Positions 40,087 to 51,019 of a DNA stretch of 64,000 bases are shown piece after piece; position 1 is the first letter of the stretch; each line of letters begins with the position of its first letter. The notes beneath the pieces were generated by a model. It did not search any database. It saw nothing but the letters and a program-made list of their open reading frames with translations, and was not told where the DNA came from. The position numbers and the translations under genes were made by a program. The stretch is taken from the NCBI GenBank assembly GCA_963559585.1, contig CAUWLJ010000007.1:3736-67735 (forward strand), in the 5' to 3' direction. Source of the DNA: Eisenbergiella sp963559585. GTDB taxonomy: Bacteria; Bacillota; Clostridia; Lachnospirales; Lachnospiraceae.

Positions 40087-40256
40087 GACGGAGAGCACAG
40101 GGACAGAAAAAGCAGGACAGGATCCCGCATGGGAAACGGATACGCGGATGAGGCGGTTCCGTCAGCGTGCGGCTCAGGCGTTACTGCTTACCGGCAGAAC
40201 GGTAAACGGCAGCGCGCCAATTTCAGTATATATGAATATAAGGAGGCAGAATTATC

Positions 40257-41882
<1,626 letters not shown>

Positions 41883-41911
41883 GATCAAAAAGTGCATAGA
41901 TAACAGGATAG

Positions 41912-41959
41912 CAGGACGGCTGAAAGGGGATTTTCCCCTTTCCGGCCGTCCTGTTTTTT
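41912..41959 (+). terminator. Terminator of groESL
   Basis: CAGGACGGC pairs with GCCGTCCTG and AAGGGG with CCCCTT in one long stem, followed by six T. Confidence 0.92.
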
Positions 41960-42130
41960 CTGGTAGTTCACGGCGGACAGACTGTGTGCTACAATAGGCG
42001 TGAGAGAGGAGCGCCGCAGTATGGACGGGCGGCGTGGGTACACAGGAATGAAGGGTAAGCGCCCGGCCCGGACGGCTATGGCGGAACGCTTACAATAAAA
42101 GCCGTTGCTATGGCAGAATGTGAGGCGGAA

Positions 42131-42871
42131 ATGGTTATACTTCTGAATCTGATCGGCGCAGCATGCCTGATCTATTGTGCAGTTATTTTTATCTTTGGAA
42201 CCTTCGGCTCCTGGTTTTTCCTGATCTGGGGCGCGGCCGGGGCAGCCTGCCTTGCGCTGGCACAGCTTTTGGCAAGAGGAATATGGAGGGCTCTGCCCGG
42301 GGCCTTTCGGATGACGGCCCTTGCGGTTTTCAGCCTTGGACTGCTTCTTTTCTGCGTGATAGAAGGGCTGATCATCAGCCGGTTTGGGTCAAAGGGGCCA
42401 AAGAACCTGGATTACCTGGTGGTGCTGGGCGCGCAGATCTGGGAGAGCGGCCCCAGCCGGGCGCTGCAGCTCCGTCTGGATACCGCCTGCGCCTATCTGG
42501 AGGAAAATGAAAACACTCTTGTGATCGTCTCCGGCGGACAGGGCAGCAACGAACCCATGAGCGAAGCCCAGGGGATGTACGATTATCTGGTGAAAAAGGG
42601 AATCAGCCCGGAGCGTATTTTTATGGAGGACAGATCCACCAACACCCACGAAAACCTGCTGTTTTCCAAAGCTTTTATTCAAAAGGAGGACGCGCAGGTG
42701 GGGATTGTCACCAACAACTTTCATGTATACCGCGCCACCAGGCTGGCGGATAAGCTGGGATATGAGAAGGCTTACGGCATAGCGGCTCCGTCTGATAAGC
42801 TGATGCAGGCCAATAATATGGTGCGGGAGTTTTTCGGCGTGATGAAGGACTGGGCGGTGGGGAATATGTAA
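42131..42871 (+). CDS. YdcF/DUF218 family membrane protein
   Basis: A 246-residue protein. About three hydrophobic helices fill residues 1-80, then comes the DUF218 domain: LDYLVVLGAQIWESGPSRALQLRLDTA, VIVSGGQGSNEPMSEAQGMYDYL, DRSTNTHENLLFSK and VTNNFHVYRATRLA. Relatives such as SanA and ElyC act in envelope polysaccharide metabolism, but the biochemical function is undefined. I prefer the ATG at 42131 (GAGG five bases upstream) to 42110, which has no RBS. Confidence 0.82.
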   Translation: MVILLNLIGAACLIYCAVIFIFGTFGSWFFLIWGAAGAACLALAQLLARGIWRALPGAFRMTALAVFSLGLLLFCVIEGLIISRFGSKGPKNLDYLVVLGAQIWESGPSRALQLRLDTACAYLEENENTLVIVSGGQGSNEPMSEAQGMYDYLVKKGISPERIFMEDRSTNTHENLLFSKAFIQKEDAQVGIVTNNFHVYRATRLADKLGYEKAYGIAAPSDKLMQANNMVREFFGVMKDWAVGNM

Positions 42872-42889
42872 CTGCGATCTGTCCCTTTG

Positions 42890-42918
42890 TTGACTTATGA
42901 AAGGATAGATAATATAAT
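42890..42918 (+). promoter_or_regulatory. Promoter of apt
   Basis: TTGACT (42890-42895) and TATAAT (42913-42918) with a 17-base spacer, a near-consensus promoter. Confidence 0.8.
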
Positions 42919-42999
42919 GAAATATAGTTTTTGTAACTGCGAAACGTCTGTTTGCCTTTATATGTGTTGAATAAAAAGTGCGTCTGGGAGGATAAACGA

Positions 43000-43524
43000 A
43001 TGAAAAAGCTGGAAGAATATGTGAGAGCGATCCCGGATTTCCCGGAGGAAGGAATCATTTTCAGGGATGTGACGAGCGTCCTGCAGGATGCGGACGGCCT
43101 GCAGCTGGCAATCGATACCATGCAGAAAATGGTCAGCGATCTGGACTACGACGTGGTGGTGGGAGCGGAGTCCAGAGGCTTTATTTTTGGAACTCCCATT
43201 GCATACAATAACCATAAGCCCTTTGTGCTGATCCGCAAGAAGGGCAAGCTCCCCTGCGAGACGGCCAGCATGGAATATGAGCTGGAATACGGCTCTGCGG
43301 TGATCGAGATACACAGGGATGCCATCCGTCCCGGACAGAAGGTTCTGATTGTGGACGATCTGATCGCCACAGGCGGCACCACGGAGGCTATGGTGAAGCT
43401 GGTGGAAGCTCTGGGAGGCGAGGTAGTGGGCATCGTGGTGCTGATCGAGCTGAAGGGCCTGAAGGGCCGTGAGAGGATTCAGGGATACCGGCTGGACGCG
43501 GCTATTCAATATGAAGGGAACTGA
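43000..43524 (+). CDS. apt: Adenine phosphoribosyltransferase
   Basis: A 174-residue enzyme of standard length converting adenine and PRPP to AMP. Family blocks are IPDFPEEGIIFRDVTSVL, VVGAESRGFIFG, IRKKGKLPCET and the PRPP loop VLIVDDLIATGGT near residue 117-129. ATG at 43000 has GGGAGG upstream. It precedes relA, a very common order in Clostridia, and shares purine economy with it: AMP salvage beside (p)ppGpp metabolism. Confidence 0.96.
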   Translation: MKKLEEYVRAIPDFPEEGIIFRDVTSVLQDADGLQLAIDTMQKMVSDLDYDVVVGAESRGFIFGTPIAYNNHKPFVLIRKKGKLPCETASMEYELEYGSAVIEIHRDAIRPGQKVLIVDDLIATGGTTEAMVKLVEALGGEVVGIVVLIELKGLKGRERIQGYRLDAAIQYEGN

Positions 43525-43608
43525 CCGTTCCTGTTCGCTGGCTTGCCAGTAAACGGTGACGGCTGACCATCCATCCCTGTTTCTTACAGGTAGAGGTTAC
43601 ATCGGTGA

Positions 43609-46131
43609 ATGTATATGGGTATGACGGAAGAAAAGAAAGCGGATTTGTCCCGAAAGGCGGAGCCGGTCCGGATGGCAGATCCGATCCGGATGGCAAATCC
43701 GGAGCAGAAACTGAAAAAAAAGGCAGAGGGTGAGCCGAAGCCGGGAGAGGCGCTGGGAAGCATCGGGAAGCCTCACATTGTATACGAGGGCGGCGGGGAC
43801 ATTGCGCGCCGCGCCGGGGAGAGCGGCCAGCTCCACCCCGGGGAGACGGGGCTGGTGCTGGACGACGGGCGGATCGAGGCCATGAAGGAGTTCCTGAGCC
43901 CGGAGCAGCTGTACCAGGATCTGATCGACCGGGTGCGCAGATACCACCCTTCCGATGATATTTCCATGATCGAGAAGGCTTACCGCATTGCCTATAAGGC
44001 ACATGAGGGACAGGCGCGCAAATCCGGCGAGCCTTATATCATCCATCCCCTGTGCGTGGCCATCATTCTGGCCGATCTGGAGCTGGATAAGGAAACCATT
44101 GAGGCCGGTCTCCTGCACGATGTGGTGGAGGATACCATCATGACGGAGGCAGAGATCGAGAAGGAGTTCGGCCCGGATGTAGCCCTTCTGGTGGACGGAG
44201 TGACCAAGCTGGATCAGACGGATTTTACCAGCGTCAGCGGCAGCAGGACGGTGGATCAGCAGGAGATCCAGGCGGAGAACCTGCGAAAGATGTTCCTTGC
44301 CATGGCAAAGGACATCCGTGTGATTATGATCAAGCTGGCCGACCGCCTTCATAATATGCGTACCCTCAAGCACCAGTCCCCTGAGAAGCAGCAGAAGACG
44401 GCCAGGGAGACCATGGAGATTTATGCGCCCATCGCCCAGAGGCTGGGCATTTCCAAGGTAAAGGTGGAGCTGGACGATCTGGCGCTTAAATACCTGGAGC
44501 CGGAGGTCTACTACGATCTGGTGGATAAGATCGCCATCCGCAGAAGCGAGCGGGAAAAGTACATCCAGCAGATTGTGGAGGAAGTGGCTGTCCACATGGA
44601 AAACGCCGGCATCAAAGCCCAGCTGGACGGCCGTGTGAAGCACTTTTTCAGTATTTATAAGAAAATGAAGAACCAGCACAAGACGCTGGATCAGATCTAT
44701 GATCTGTTTGCGGTGCGCATCATCGTGGATTCCGTGAAGGACTGCTACGCGGCGCTGGGCGTGATCCACGAGATGTATAAGCCCATACCCGGACGCTTCA
44801 AGGACTATATCGCCATGCCCAAGGCAAATATGTACCAGTCCCTGCATACCACGGTGATCGGTTCCTCCGGCCAGCCCTTTGAGATCCAGATCCGTACCAT
44901 GGAAATGCACAAGGCGGCAGAGTTCGGTATTGCGGCCCACTGGAAATATAAAGAGGCTTCGGACGGCAAAAAGGTGGCGGCCCAGGAGGAGGAGAAGCTG
45001 GCCTGGCTGCGCCAGATCCTGGAATGGCAGAGGGATACGGACAATAAGGAATTCATGAACCTGTTAAAGAGCGATCTGGATCTGTTTTCCGATACGGTCT
45101 ACTGCTTTACCCCCACAGGGGATGTGAAGACCCTTCCGGCAGGCAGCAACCCCATTGATTTTGCCTACAGCGTCCACACTGCGGTGGGCAACCGGATGAT
45201 CGGCGCAAGGGTGAACGGGAAGCTGGTGAACATCGACTATGAGATCCAGAACGGCGACCGGATCGAGATTCTCACCTCCCAGAATACCAAGGGCCCCAGC
45301 CGGGACTGGCTGAACCTGGTGAAAAGCACCCAGGCCAAGAGCAAGATCAACCAGTGGTTCAAGAACGAGTTCAAGGAAGAGAACATCATCAAGGGAAAAG
45401 AGATGCTTCTCGCCTACTGCAAGGCCAAGAACCTTTCCGCGGCGGAGCTGCTCCGCCCTCCCTATATGGAGGCCCAGATGAAAAAGTACGGCTTCCGGGA
45501 CTGGGATTCCCTTCTGGCGGCAGTGGGGCACGGCGGCCTGAAGGAAGGGCAGATCCTGAACCGGATGCAGGAGCTGTACGAAAGGGATCATCCCAAGGTG
45601 CTGAGCAACGAGCAGGTGCTGGCCGCCGTGGCGGAGAACGCCCAGGCACGCCAGATGCTGCCCAGAGCCAAGAGCAAAAACGGGATCGTGGTGAAGGGCA
45701 TCCACGATGTGGCGGTACGCTTTTCCAAGTGCTGCTCCCCTGTGCCGGGAGATGAGATCATCGGCTTCGTCACAAGAGGAAGGGGGATCTCCATCCACCG
45801 CACAGACTGCGTGAACGTGCTGGATCTGCCCGAATCGGAGCGGGTGAGGCTGATCGACGCGGACTGGGAGGATTCCCCGGATGCGGGCCAGGGAGAGAAG
45901 TATATGGCGGAGATCGTGATCTATGCCAACAACAGAAGCGGCCTGCTGGCCGATATTTCCAGGGCCCTGACGGAGAAAAATATCGACATTCTTGCCATGA
46001 ATACACGCACCAACAAGCAGGGAATGGCCACGCTGTCGGCCTCCTTCGAGATCGGAAGCAGGAATGAGCTGAACCGTGTGATCGACAAGATCAGGATGAT
46101 AGAAAGCGTGATCGATATAGAGAGAAGCTGA
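43609..46131 (+). CDS. relA: Bifunctional (p)ppGpp synthetase/hydrolase
   Basis: An 840-residue RSH protein. It has the HD hydrolase domain (IIHPLCVAIILADLELDKET, then HDVVEDT), synthetase domain (YDLFAVRIIVDSVKDCYAAL, GRFKDYIAMPKANMYQSLHT), TGS domain (TPTGDVKTLPAGSNPIDFAY), helical/zinc-finger region (FSKCCSPVPGDEIIGFVTRG) and a C-terminal ACT domain (ANNRSGLLADISRALTEKNI). The first ~85 residues are an extra hydrophilic extension with a small repeat (VRMADP, IRMANP) not typical of the ~730-residue enzymes. Start choice is uncertain: ATG at 43609 or 43615. Confidence 0.95.
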   Translation: MYMGMTEEKKADLSRKAEPVRMADPIRMANPEQKLKKKAEGEPKPGEALGSIGKPHIVYEGGGDIARRAGESGQLHPGETGLVLDDGRIEAMKEFLSPEQLYQDLIDRVRRYHPSDDISMIEKAYRIAYKAHEGQARKSGEPYIIHPLCVAIILADLELDKETIEAGLLHDVVEDTIMTEAEIEKEFGPDVALLVDGVTKLDQTDFTSVSGSRTVDQQEIQAENLRKMFLAMAKDIRVIMIKLADRLHNMRTLKHQSPEKQQKTARETMEIYAPIAQRLGISKVKVELDDLALKYLEPEVYYDLVDKIAIRRSEREKYIQQIVEEVAVHMENAGIKAQLDGRVKHFFSIYKKMKNQHKTLDQIYDLFAVRIIVDSVKDCYAALGVIHEMYKPIPGRFKDYIAMPKANMYQSLHTTVIGSSGQPFEIQIRTMEMHKAAEFGIAAHWKYKEASDGKKVAAQEEEKLAWLRQILEWQRDTDNKEFMNLLKSDLDLFSDTVYCFTPTGDVKTLPAGSNPIDFAYSVHTAVGNRMIGARVNGKLVNIDYEIQNGDRIEILTSQNTKGPSRDWLNLVKSTQAKSKINQWFKNEFKEENIIKGKEMLLAYCKAKNLSAAELLRPPYMEAQMKKYGFRDWDSLLAAVGHGGLKEGQILNRMQELYERDHPKVLSNEQVLAAVAENAQARQMLPRAKSKNGIVVKGIHDVAVRFSKCCSPVPGDEIIGFVTRGRGISIHRTDCVNVLDLPESERVRLIDADWEDSPDAGQGEKYMAEIVIYANNRSGLLADISRALTEKNIDILAMNTRTNKQGMATLSASFEIGSRNELNRVIDKIRMIESVIDIERS

Positions 46132-46237
46132 GCGGCGCGGTAGTCACTGCGTCCCGGCAGGAATGGACGGCTTCGGACGGATAGGAATGCCGGTTTACCG
46201 GCAGGACGGCGGGACGGAACGAGGCGGAGGAGGACAG

Positions 46238-46921
46238 ATGGCAGATAAGATAAAGATCAGAACGATGGTTCTTGGCATGTGCCAGACCAACTGCTATTTT
46301 TTTTACAGAGAAAAGGAGGCTTCCGGGCAGGCTGAGGCTGCCGGTCAGGCGGGTGCTGCAGGCAGGACTCCGGTTATTGTGGTGGATCCTGCGGACCAGG
46401 GAGAGCAGATCTATGAGGCTCTGCGTCAGAAGGGCTTTGACGTGAAAGCCATCCTGCTCACCCACGGCCACTTCGACCATATCTGGGGAGTGAACGCGCT
46501 CCGGCGTCTCTCCAATGCACCGGTCTACGCCTGGGAGGGAGAGCGGGCGCTTCTGGAGGATGCGCAGCTGAACGTGTCTGCCCAGGCCGGAAGGGCGGAG
46601 ACGGTGCAGGCGGATCATTACGTGAAGGACGAAAGCACGCTCAGCCTGGAGGGCTTTCAGATTAAAGTGATCGCCACGCCGGGACATACCCAGGGAAGCT
46701 GCTGCTATTATCTGGAGGAGGAAGGCGTTCTTTTTTCCGGGGATACCCTGTTTGAGGGCTCCGTGGGAAGAACGGATCTGCCCACGGGAAGCATGAGCAG
46801 CCTGGTGCGCTCCATCAAGGAAAAGCTGCTCGTCCTGCCCGAGGCTGTACAGGTCTTTTCCGGACACGGCGGGCAGACCACCATTGGGGATGAGAAACGG
46901 TATAATCCTTATTGCAGATAA
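46238..46921 (+). CDS. MBL-fold hydrolase, glyoxalase II-like
   Basis: A 227-residue metallo-beta-lactamase-fold hydrolase. Metal motifs are THGHFDH (residues 75-81), GHTQGSCCYY, the Asp in FSGDTLFEGSVGRTDLP and GHGGQTTIGDEKRYNPY. A Gly/Ala/Gln-rich insert (about 29-43) separates the first strands. The gene sits between relA and hemZ as in many Clostridia; substrates of this conserved neighbour are unproven, with hydroxyacylglutathione-type thioesters a guess. GGAGGAGG precedes the ATG at 46238. Confidence 0.9.
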   Translation: MADKIKIRTMVLGMCQTNCYFFYREKEASGQAEAAGQAGAAGRTPVIVVDPADQGEQIYEALRQKGFDVKAILLTHGHFDHIWGVNALRRLSNAPVYAWEGERALLEDAQLNVSAQAGRAETVQADHYVKDESTLSLEGFQIKVIATPGHTQGSCCYYLEEEGVLFSGDTLFEGSVGRTDLPTGSMSSLVRSIKEKLLVLPEAVQVFSGHGGQTTIGDEKRYNPYCR

Positions 46922-46940
46922 GAAGAAAGGTTGACAGAGC

Positions 46941-48386
46941 ATGCTTGCAGTCAGATTGAATCAGCCCTGTTTTGAATACGACATTCATTCCATTGTAAAA
47001 GCTTTTTACCCGGAACAGACGGTGAAGGTGTTTGAGGAGGGAACGAAGGACTATGTTTCTGACGGGGAAAACCCCTCGCTGGATATTTTTTTTGAGCCGG
47101 AAGGGATCTGTGTCCGTCTGAACGGAAGGGAGGAGAGTGTCTCTCTGGATGCGCCAAAGGACCGTCCGGCGGTGAAGAACGAGCTGAAACAGCTATTGTA
47201 CCGAGTCCTGTCCGGTCATACCGGAAAGACCCTGCCCTGGGGAACGCTTACGGGGATCCGGCCCACCAAGATCGCTATGCAGCTTCTGGAGGAGGGCTGG
47301 ACGGCGGAACAGATCCGGGACCACATGCGCCGTGTTTACCTGTGCAGTGAGGAGAAGGCTCAGCTTTCGGTGGACATTGCGGAGTATGAGAAGGAGCTTC
47401 TGGCGGATATTCACTATAATGAGGGCTACAGCCTGTACATAGGGATTCCCTTCTGCCCCACCACCTGTCTGTACTGCTCCTTCACCTCTTTTCCCATTTT
47501 TTCCTGGAAGGAGCGGGTATCGGAATACCTGGACGCCCTGGAAAAGGAGATGGATTTTGTAAAGGAGGCCTGTGCCGGCCGGATCCTGGACAGCGTTTAC
47601 ATTGGGGGCGGTACGCCCACCACTCTGGAGGCTCCGGAATTGGAACGCCTGCTTTCCCGCATCCGGAGTACCTTTGATTTTTCACAGGTGAAGGAGTTCA
47701 CCGTGGAAGCGGGAAGGGCGGACAGCATCACGGCGGACAAGCTTCGGGTGATGAAAAAATACGGCGTAACGCGCATTTCCGTGAATCCTCAGACCATGAA
47801 TCAGAAAACGCTTGATTTCATCGGCCGCCGCCATACGGTGGAGCAGGTGAAGGAGGCGTTTGCCCTGGCAAGGCAGGAGGGCTTTACCAACATCAACATG
47901 GATCTGATCCTGGGCCTGCCCGGAGAGCTGGAGGAGGACGTGCGGCGCACCATGGAGCAGGTGACAGCCCTTGCCCCTGACAGCCTTACCGTTCACTCCC
48001 TGGCGGTGAAGCGTGCTTCCAGAATGAGCCAGTGGATCGAGGAGAACGGCATGGATCTGCTGCACAACACCGACGAGACTATGAAGATCGCCGCCGGAGC
48101 GGCAGAGGCGCTTGGCATGAAGCCTTACTACCTCTACCGGCAGAAAAACATGTCCGGCAATTTTGAAAATGTGGGCTATGCCACCCCGGGAAATGCAGGG
48201 ATCTACAATATCCTCATCATGGAAGAGAAACAGACCATCATGGCCTGCGGAGCGGGAACCATCTCCAAGGCGGTTCACCCGGACGGGCGGATCGAGCGGT
48301 GCGACAATGTGAAGGATGTGGCGCTGTATCTGGAAAGAATCGACGAAATGATAGAGCGGAAAAGGAAGCTGTTTGAGGATTTGTAA
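46941..48386 (+). CDS. hemZ: Coproporphyrinogen dehydrogenase-like radical SAM protein HemZ
   Basis: A 481-residue radical SAM enzyme. The [4Fe-4S]/SAM motif is C-x3-C-x2-C in FCPTTCLYCSF near residue 171, followed by VYIGGGTPTTLEAPEL and VNPQTMNQKTLDFIGRRH. An N-terminal ~165-residue domain (with GTLTGIRPTKI) is specific to the HemZ branch. The branch is named for oxygen-independent coproporphyrinogen oxidation, but in heme-less anaerobes its real substrate is open. It is the last gene of the conserved apt-relA-MBL-hemZ block; what follows is atypical. Confidence 0.92.
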   Translation: MLAVRLNQPCFEYDIHSIVKAFYPEQTVKVFEEGTKDYVSDGENPSLDIFFEPEGICVRLNGREESVSLDAPKDRPAVKNELKQLLYRVLSGHTGKTLPWGTLTGIRPTKIAMQLLEEGWTAEQIRDHMRRVYLCSEEKAQLSVDIAEYEKELLADIHYNEGYSLYIGIPFCPTTCLYCSFTSFPIFSWKERVSEYLDALEKEMDFVKEACAGRILDSVYIGGGTPTTLEAPELERLLSRIRSTFDFSQVKEFTVEAGRADSITADKLRVMKKYGVTRISVNPQTMNQKTLDFIGRRHTVEQVKEAFALARQEGFTNINMDLILGLPGELEEDVRRTMEQVTALAPDSLTVHSLAVKRASRMSQWIEENGMDLLHNTDETMKIAAGAAEALGMKPYYLYRQKNMSGNFENVGYATPGNAGIYNILIMEEKQTIMACGAGTISKAVHPDGRIERCDNVKDVALYLERIDEMIERKRKLFEDL

Positions 48387-48535
48387 GAGTTTCTGTATTT
48401 TTTAAGGTACAAAAAATCCGGTGAGCGCAGCAGGCAGCAGACGCGCACTATGATGAAAGAAAAACACGGACAGCGGCGGCAGGACGGGGCAGTATGACAA
48501 TGTGAAATAAGAGGGACATCTGAATAATAAGACCG

Positions 48536-48578
48536 AAAGGACATTCTCATTTAATATGAATGGGATTGTCCTTTTTTT
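48536..48578 (+). terminator. Terminator in the hemZ downstream region
   Basis: AAAGGACA (48536-48543) pairs with TGTCCTTT (48567-48574), with further CATT/AATG pairing inside and a seven-T run. It is about 150 bases after hemZ. Confidence 0.8.
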
Positions 48579-48670
48579 GTGGTGGAATAATGATTGCAGG
48601 GAAGCCGGACGATTGACGGGTAATGCTTTTTTCCTGATTATAAGCGTTTGAACAAATGGAGGAAATCGAT

Positions 48671-49309
48671 ATGAATATTTATGGCTATGTGCGGGTATCC
48701 AGCATCGATCAGAATGAGGAACGGCAGATGGCTGCGCTGCGTGATGTGGTCATGTCTGAGAAGAATATCTTTATGGATAAGCAGTCAGGCAAAGATTTTG
48801 AACGCCTCAATTACAAAAGAATGGTGAAGAAGCTGAAAGAAGGAGATCTGCTGTATGTCCTGAGCATTGACAGGCTGGGACGCAATTATGAGGAGATCCA
48901 GTCACAATGGCGTGTGCTGACGAAAGAAATCGGTATAGACATCTGCGTGCTGGACATGCCGCTGCTGGATACGCGGAACGGAAAAGACCTGATGGGAACC
49001 TTCATTGCCGACCTTGTGCTTCAGATCTTGTCCTTTGCAGCGCAGAGCGAGCGTGAAAATATCCGAAAACGCCAGGCGGAAGGGATTGCCGCTGCAAAAG
49101 CAAGGGGAGTCAGATTCGGGCGGCCTGGAAGGGAGGTGCCTGACGACTTTGAGAAAATAGTGAAGGCGTGGGAGCAGAAAAGAATTCTTTTTCCGGAGGT
49201 TCTGGAAAGATGCGGTATGAGCGAAGCGACCTTTTACCGCAGGCTTCGGGAATACAGGCGGCTGCACGGCGGTAAAAAAGCCGACTGCGGTGCGGGAACT
49301 ATCAGATAG
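48671..49309 (+). CDS. Serine recombinase (resolvase/invertase family)
   Basis: A 212-residue small serine recombinase. The catalytic N-terminal domain starts MNIYGYVRVSSIDQNEERQ (nucleophile Ser10 or 11), continues with LSIDRLGRNYEEIQSQW and LSFAAQSERENIRKRQAEG (E-helix region), and ends with a helix-turn-helix tail (EVLERCGMSEATFYRRLREY). The ATG at 48671 has GGAGG eight bases upstream. No transposon genes or cognate resolution complex are next to it; instead a segment bounded by 14-base inverted repeats lies immediately downstream, before a glycan operon. Likely role: local DNA inversion or excision. Confidence 0.88.
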   Translation: MNIYGYVRVSSIDQNEERQMAALRDVVMSEKNIFMDKQSGKDFERLNYKRMVKKLKEGDLLYVLSIDRLGRNYEEIQSQWRVLTKEIGIDICVLDMPLLDTRNGKDLMGTFIADLVLQILSFAAQSERENIRKRQAEGIAAAKARGVRFGRPGREVPDDFEKIVKAWEQKRILFPEVLERCGMSEATFYRRLREYRRLHGGKKADCGAGTIR

Positions 49310-49482
49310 TGTACTTTTTGACAGTTCATCTGCTGTAGCCAGTATACTATTTCGTTTACATATTTTCAAGGCTTTTGCATCAAAAACAGACCTTTTCCAC
49401 TCAAAAAAACAATTCTGGCAGACAAGGCTTTTCCTTCGGACGGGGAGGCGGATTGGGAAAAACGATTATCAAAAGGTACACT
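49308..49482. repeat. Segment bounded by 14-bp inverted repeats
   Basis: AGTGTACTTTTTGA (49308-49321) and TCAAAAGGTACACT (49469-49482) are inverted copies matching at 13 of 14 positions. The right copy is itself near-palindromic (TCAAAAGGTACACTTTTTGA). The enclosed ~150 bases contain TTGACA...TATACT (19-base spacer), and no gene. Candidate sites for the adjacent serine recombinase. Confidence 0.5.
49318..49348 (+). promoter_or_regulatory. Candidate promoter of the glycan operon
   Basis: TTGACA (49318-49323) and TATACT (49343-49348) with a 19-base spacer, slightly long. It points toward the glycosyltransferases and overlaps the left inverted repeat. Confidence 0.4.
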
Positions 49483-49554
49483 TTTTGAAAAAGCCAGATC
49501 TCCATCCCTCCGGCCCGTCCGGAGGATGGGGACTGAGAAAAGCGGGGTGGTAAA

Positions 49555-50997
49555 GTGATTCTTCAAAGCTGTATTGTGCCGGATGAGGTTTGCGGCGCGG
49601 CGGAACTATATTACAGATGCTCCGGGCGGCTGCAGACAGACCACGGCTGTGTGCTCCTGCGGGCAGGAGAGGAGTTAAGCTCCTGTACATACATGAATCT
49701 GTTCGATGCAGGGGCATGGAGAAAATATACAACGGTTGAAACGCTCCGTTTCCGCTGCCGGACAGAGGGAAGAGGGACGATAGCCCTGATTCACCGGGAA
49801 AAAGCTGTGGAAAAGAAAATAAAGGAGGTCAGCTTCGATTCGGATGAGGAGCAGAACGGGCTGGCCGTGGAGATAGAGCTGCCGCCGGAAATCAGGAGCG
49901 GGGCAGTGTATTTTACGCTGAAGGCGGACGAAGAAACACGCCTCTGCGAAGCCGGTTTTTGGACCGATGCGTCCCCAGATAATGAGATAAGCCTTTCCCT
50001 TGTGATCTGCACCTATAAAAGGAAGTCCTGCCTGGAAAGGAATCTTGCCAAATTACAAAGCAGCCCTGCGCTGAAAAGGCTGGAAGAAGAGAAACGCTTT
50101 ATCGTCAGGGTCGTTGATAACGCCAGGGAGCTTTCCGATTCCTACGGGAAAGGAATACGGGTTTATCCCAATGAAAACACCGGCGGCTCCGGCGGCTTTT
50201 CCAGAGGCATGGACGAATCGGTCAGGGAAAAGGAAACGTACAGAACTACCCATGTGGTTTTAATGGATGATGACGTGGAACTGCAGACGGAGAGCCTGAG
50301 CCGCCTGTATGCGCTGTTATCCCACATGCGGCCGGAATATGCACGGGATTCCGTGGCAGGACGCATGTTCCGGCTGGACAGACGGGAGGTTCAGTATACC
50401 GCTGCCGAGATCTGGAACGGCGGGGATCTGCGCCACATCGGATGGAATCAGGAGATGACGCGGGAGGAAAACCTGGCCGGCATGAACGATAATACGGGAG
50501 CGGAATATGGCGGATGGTGGTTCGCCTGTTACCCGATGGAATTTGTGGAGCAGAACAGACCGCTTCCTTTTTTTCTCCATTGCGACGATGTGGAGTATGG
50601 GCTGAGGCATGGAGGAACGCCGATTATCCTGAATGGGATACAGGTGTGGCATGAGACGTATGAATACCGGCAGACACCGGTGATTGCCTATTATGATACC
50701 AGAAATCCGCTGATTGTGAATGCGTTGTATCATTGGAATCAGAGTAAAGAAGAAGTAGTAGAAAACTGGAAGAAAAAAATTTCTTTCTACCATGCTGAAG
50801 GAGATTTCCTGTCGGAGAGAATGGCAATAGAAGGAATGCTTGATTATATCAGAGACGGCACGGAAATTGAAGGGAGGGATCCGGCAGAGAATCATCTCAG
50901 AATAGCAAGAAAAAAGCATTTTGTAAGACTTACTAATATGTTCTTGTGGAGAATGACCAAAACTTTATATGAGCTTACATACAAGAGAGGGAGATAA
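49555..50997 (+). CDS. GlfT2-type galactofuranosyltransferase 1
   Basis: A 480-residue soluble glycosyltransferase. An N-terminal beta-rich domain (about 1-145) precedes a GT-A domain beginning LVICTYKRKSCLERNL. The features known from mycobacterial GlfT2 are present in order: the acidic motif LMDDDVE near residue 238, the WW pair in GGWWFAC near 322, CDDVEYGLRHGG near 344 and VWHETYEYR near 366. It probably adds galactofuranose to a cell-surface polymer using UDP-Galf. The start is GTG at 49555 after GGGGTGG. Its stop codon lies in a 20-base tandem duplication that also duplicates the next gene's RBS. Confidence 0.82.
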   Translation: MILQSCIVPDEVCGAAELYYRCSGRLQTDHGCVLLRAGEELSSCTYMNLFDAGAWRKYTTVETLRFRCRTEGRGTIALIHREKAVEKKIKEVSFDSDEEQNGLAVEIELPPEIRSGAVYFTLKADEETRLCEAGFWTDASPDNEISLSLVICTYKRKSCLERNLAKLQSSPALKRLEEEKRFIVRVVDNARELSDSYGKGIRVYPNENTGGSGGFSRGMDESVREKETYRTTHVVLMDDDVELQTESLSRLYALLSHMRPEYARDSVAGRMFRLDRREVQYTAAEIWNGGDLRHIGWNQEMTREENLAGMNDNTGAEYGGWWFACYPMEFVEQNRPLPFFLHCDDVEYGLRHGGTPIILNGIQVWHETYEYRQTPVIAYYDTRNPLIVNALYHWNQSKEEVVENWKKKISFYHAEGDFLSERMAIEGMLDYIRDGTEIEGRDPAENHLRIARKKHFVRLTNMFLWRMTKTLYELTYKRGR

Positions 50998-51016
50998 CAT
51001 ACAAGAGAGGGAGATA
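50977..51016 (+). repeat. Perfect 20-bp tandem duplication at the gene junction
   Basis: ACATACAAGAGAGGGAGATA occurs twice in tandem (50977-50996, 50997-51016). It covers the end of the first glycosyltransferase gene and supplies two copies of the GAGAGGGAG ribosome binding sequence before the second. Confidence 0.95.
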
Positions 51017-51019
51017 AAA

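Noticed and set aside
48275..48550. 91-codon minus-strand frame after hemZ
   Set aside because: It overlaps hemZ antisense and a terminator region; low-complexity product.
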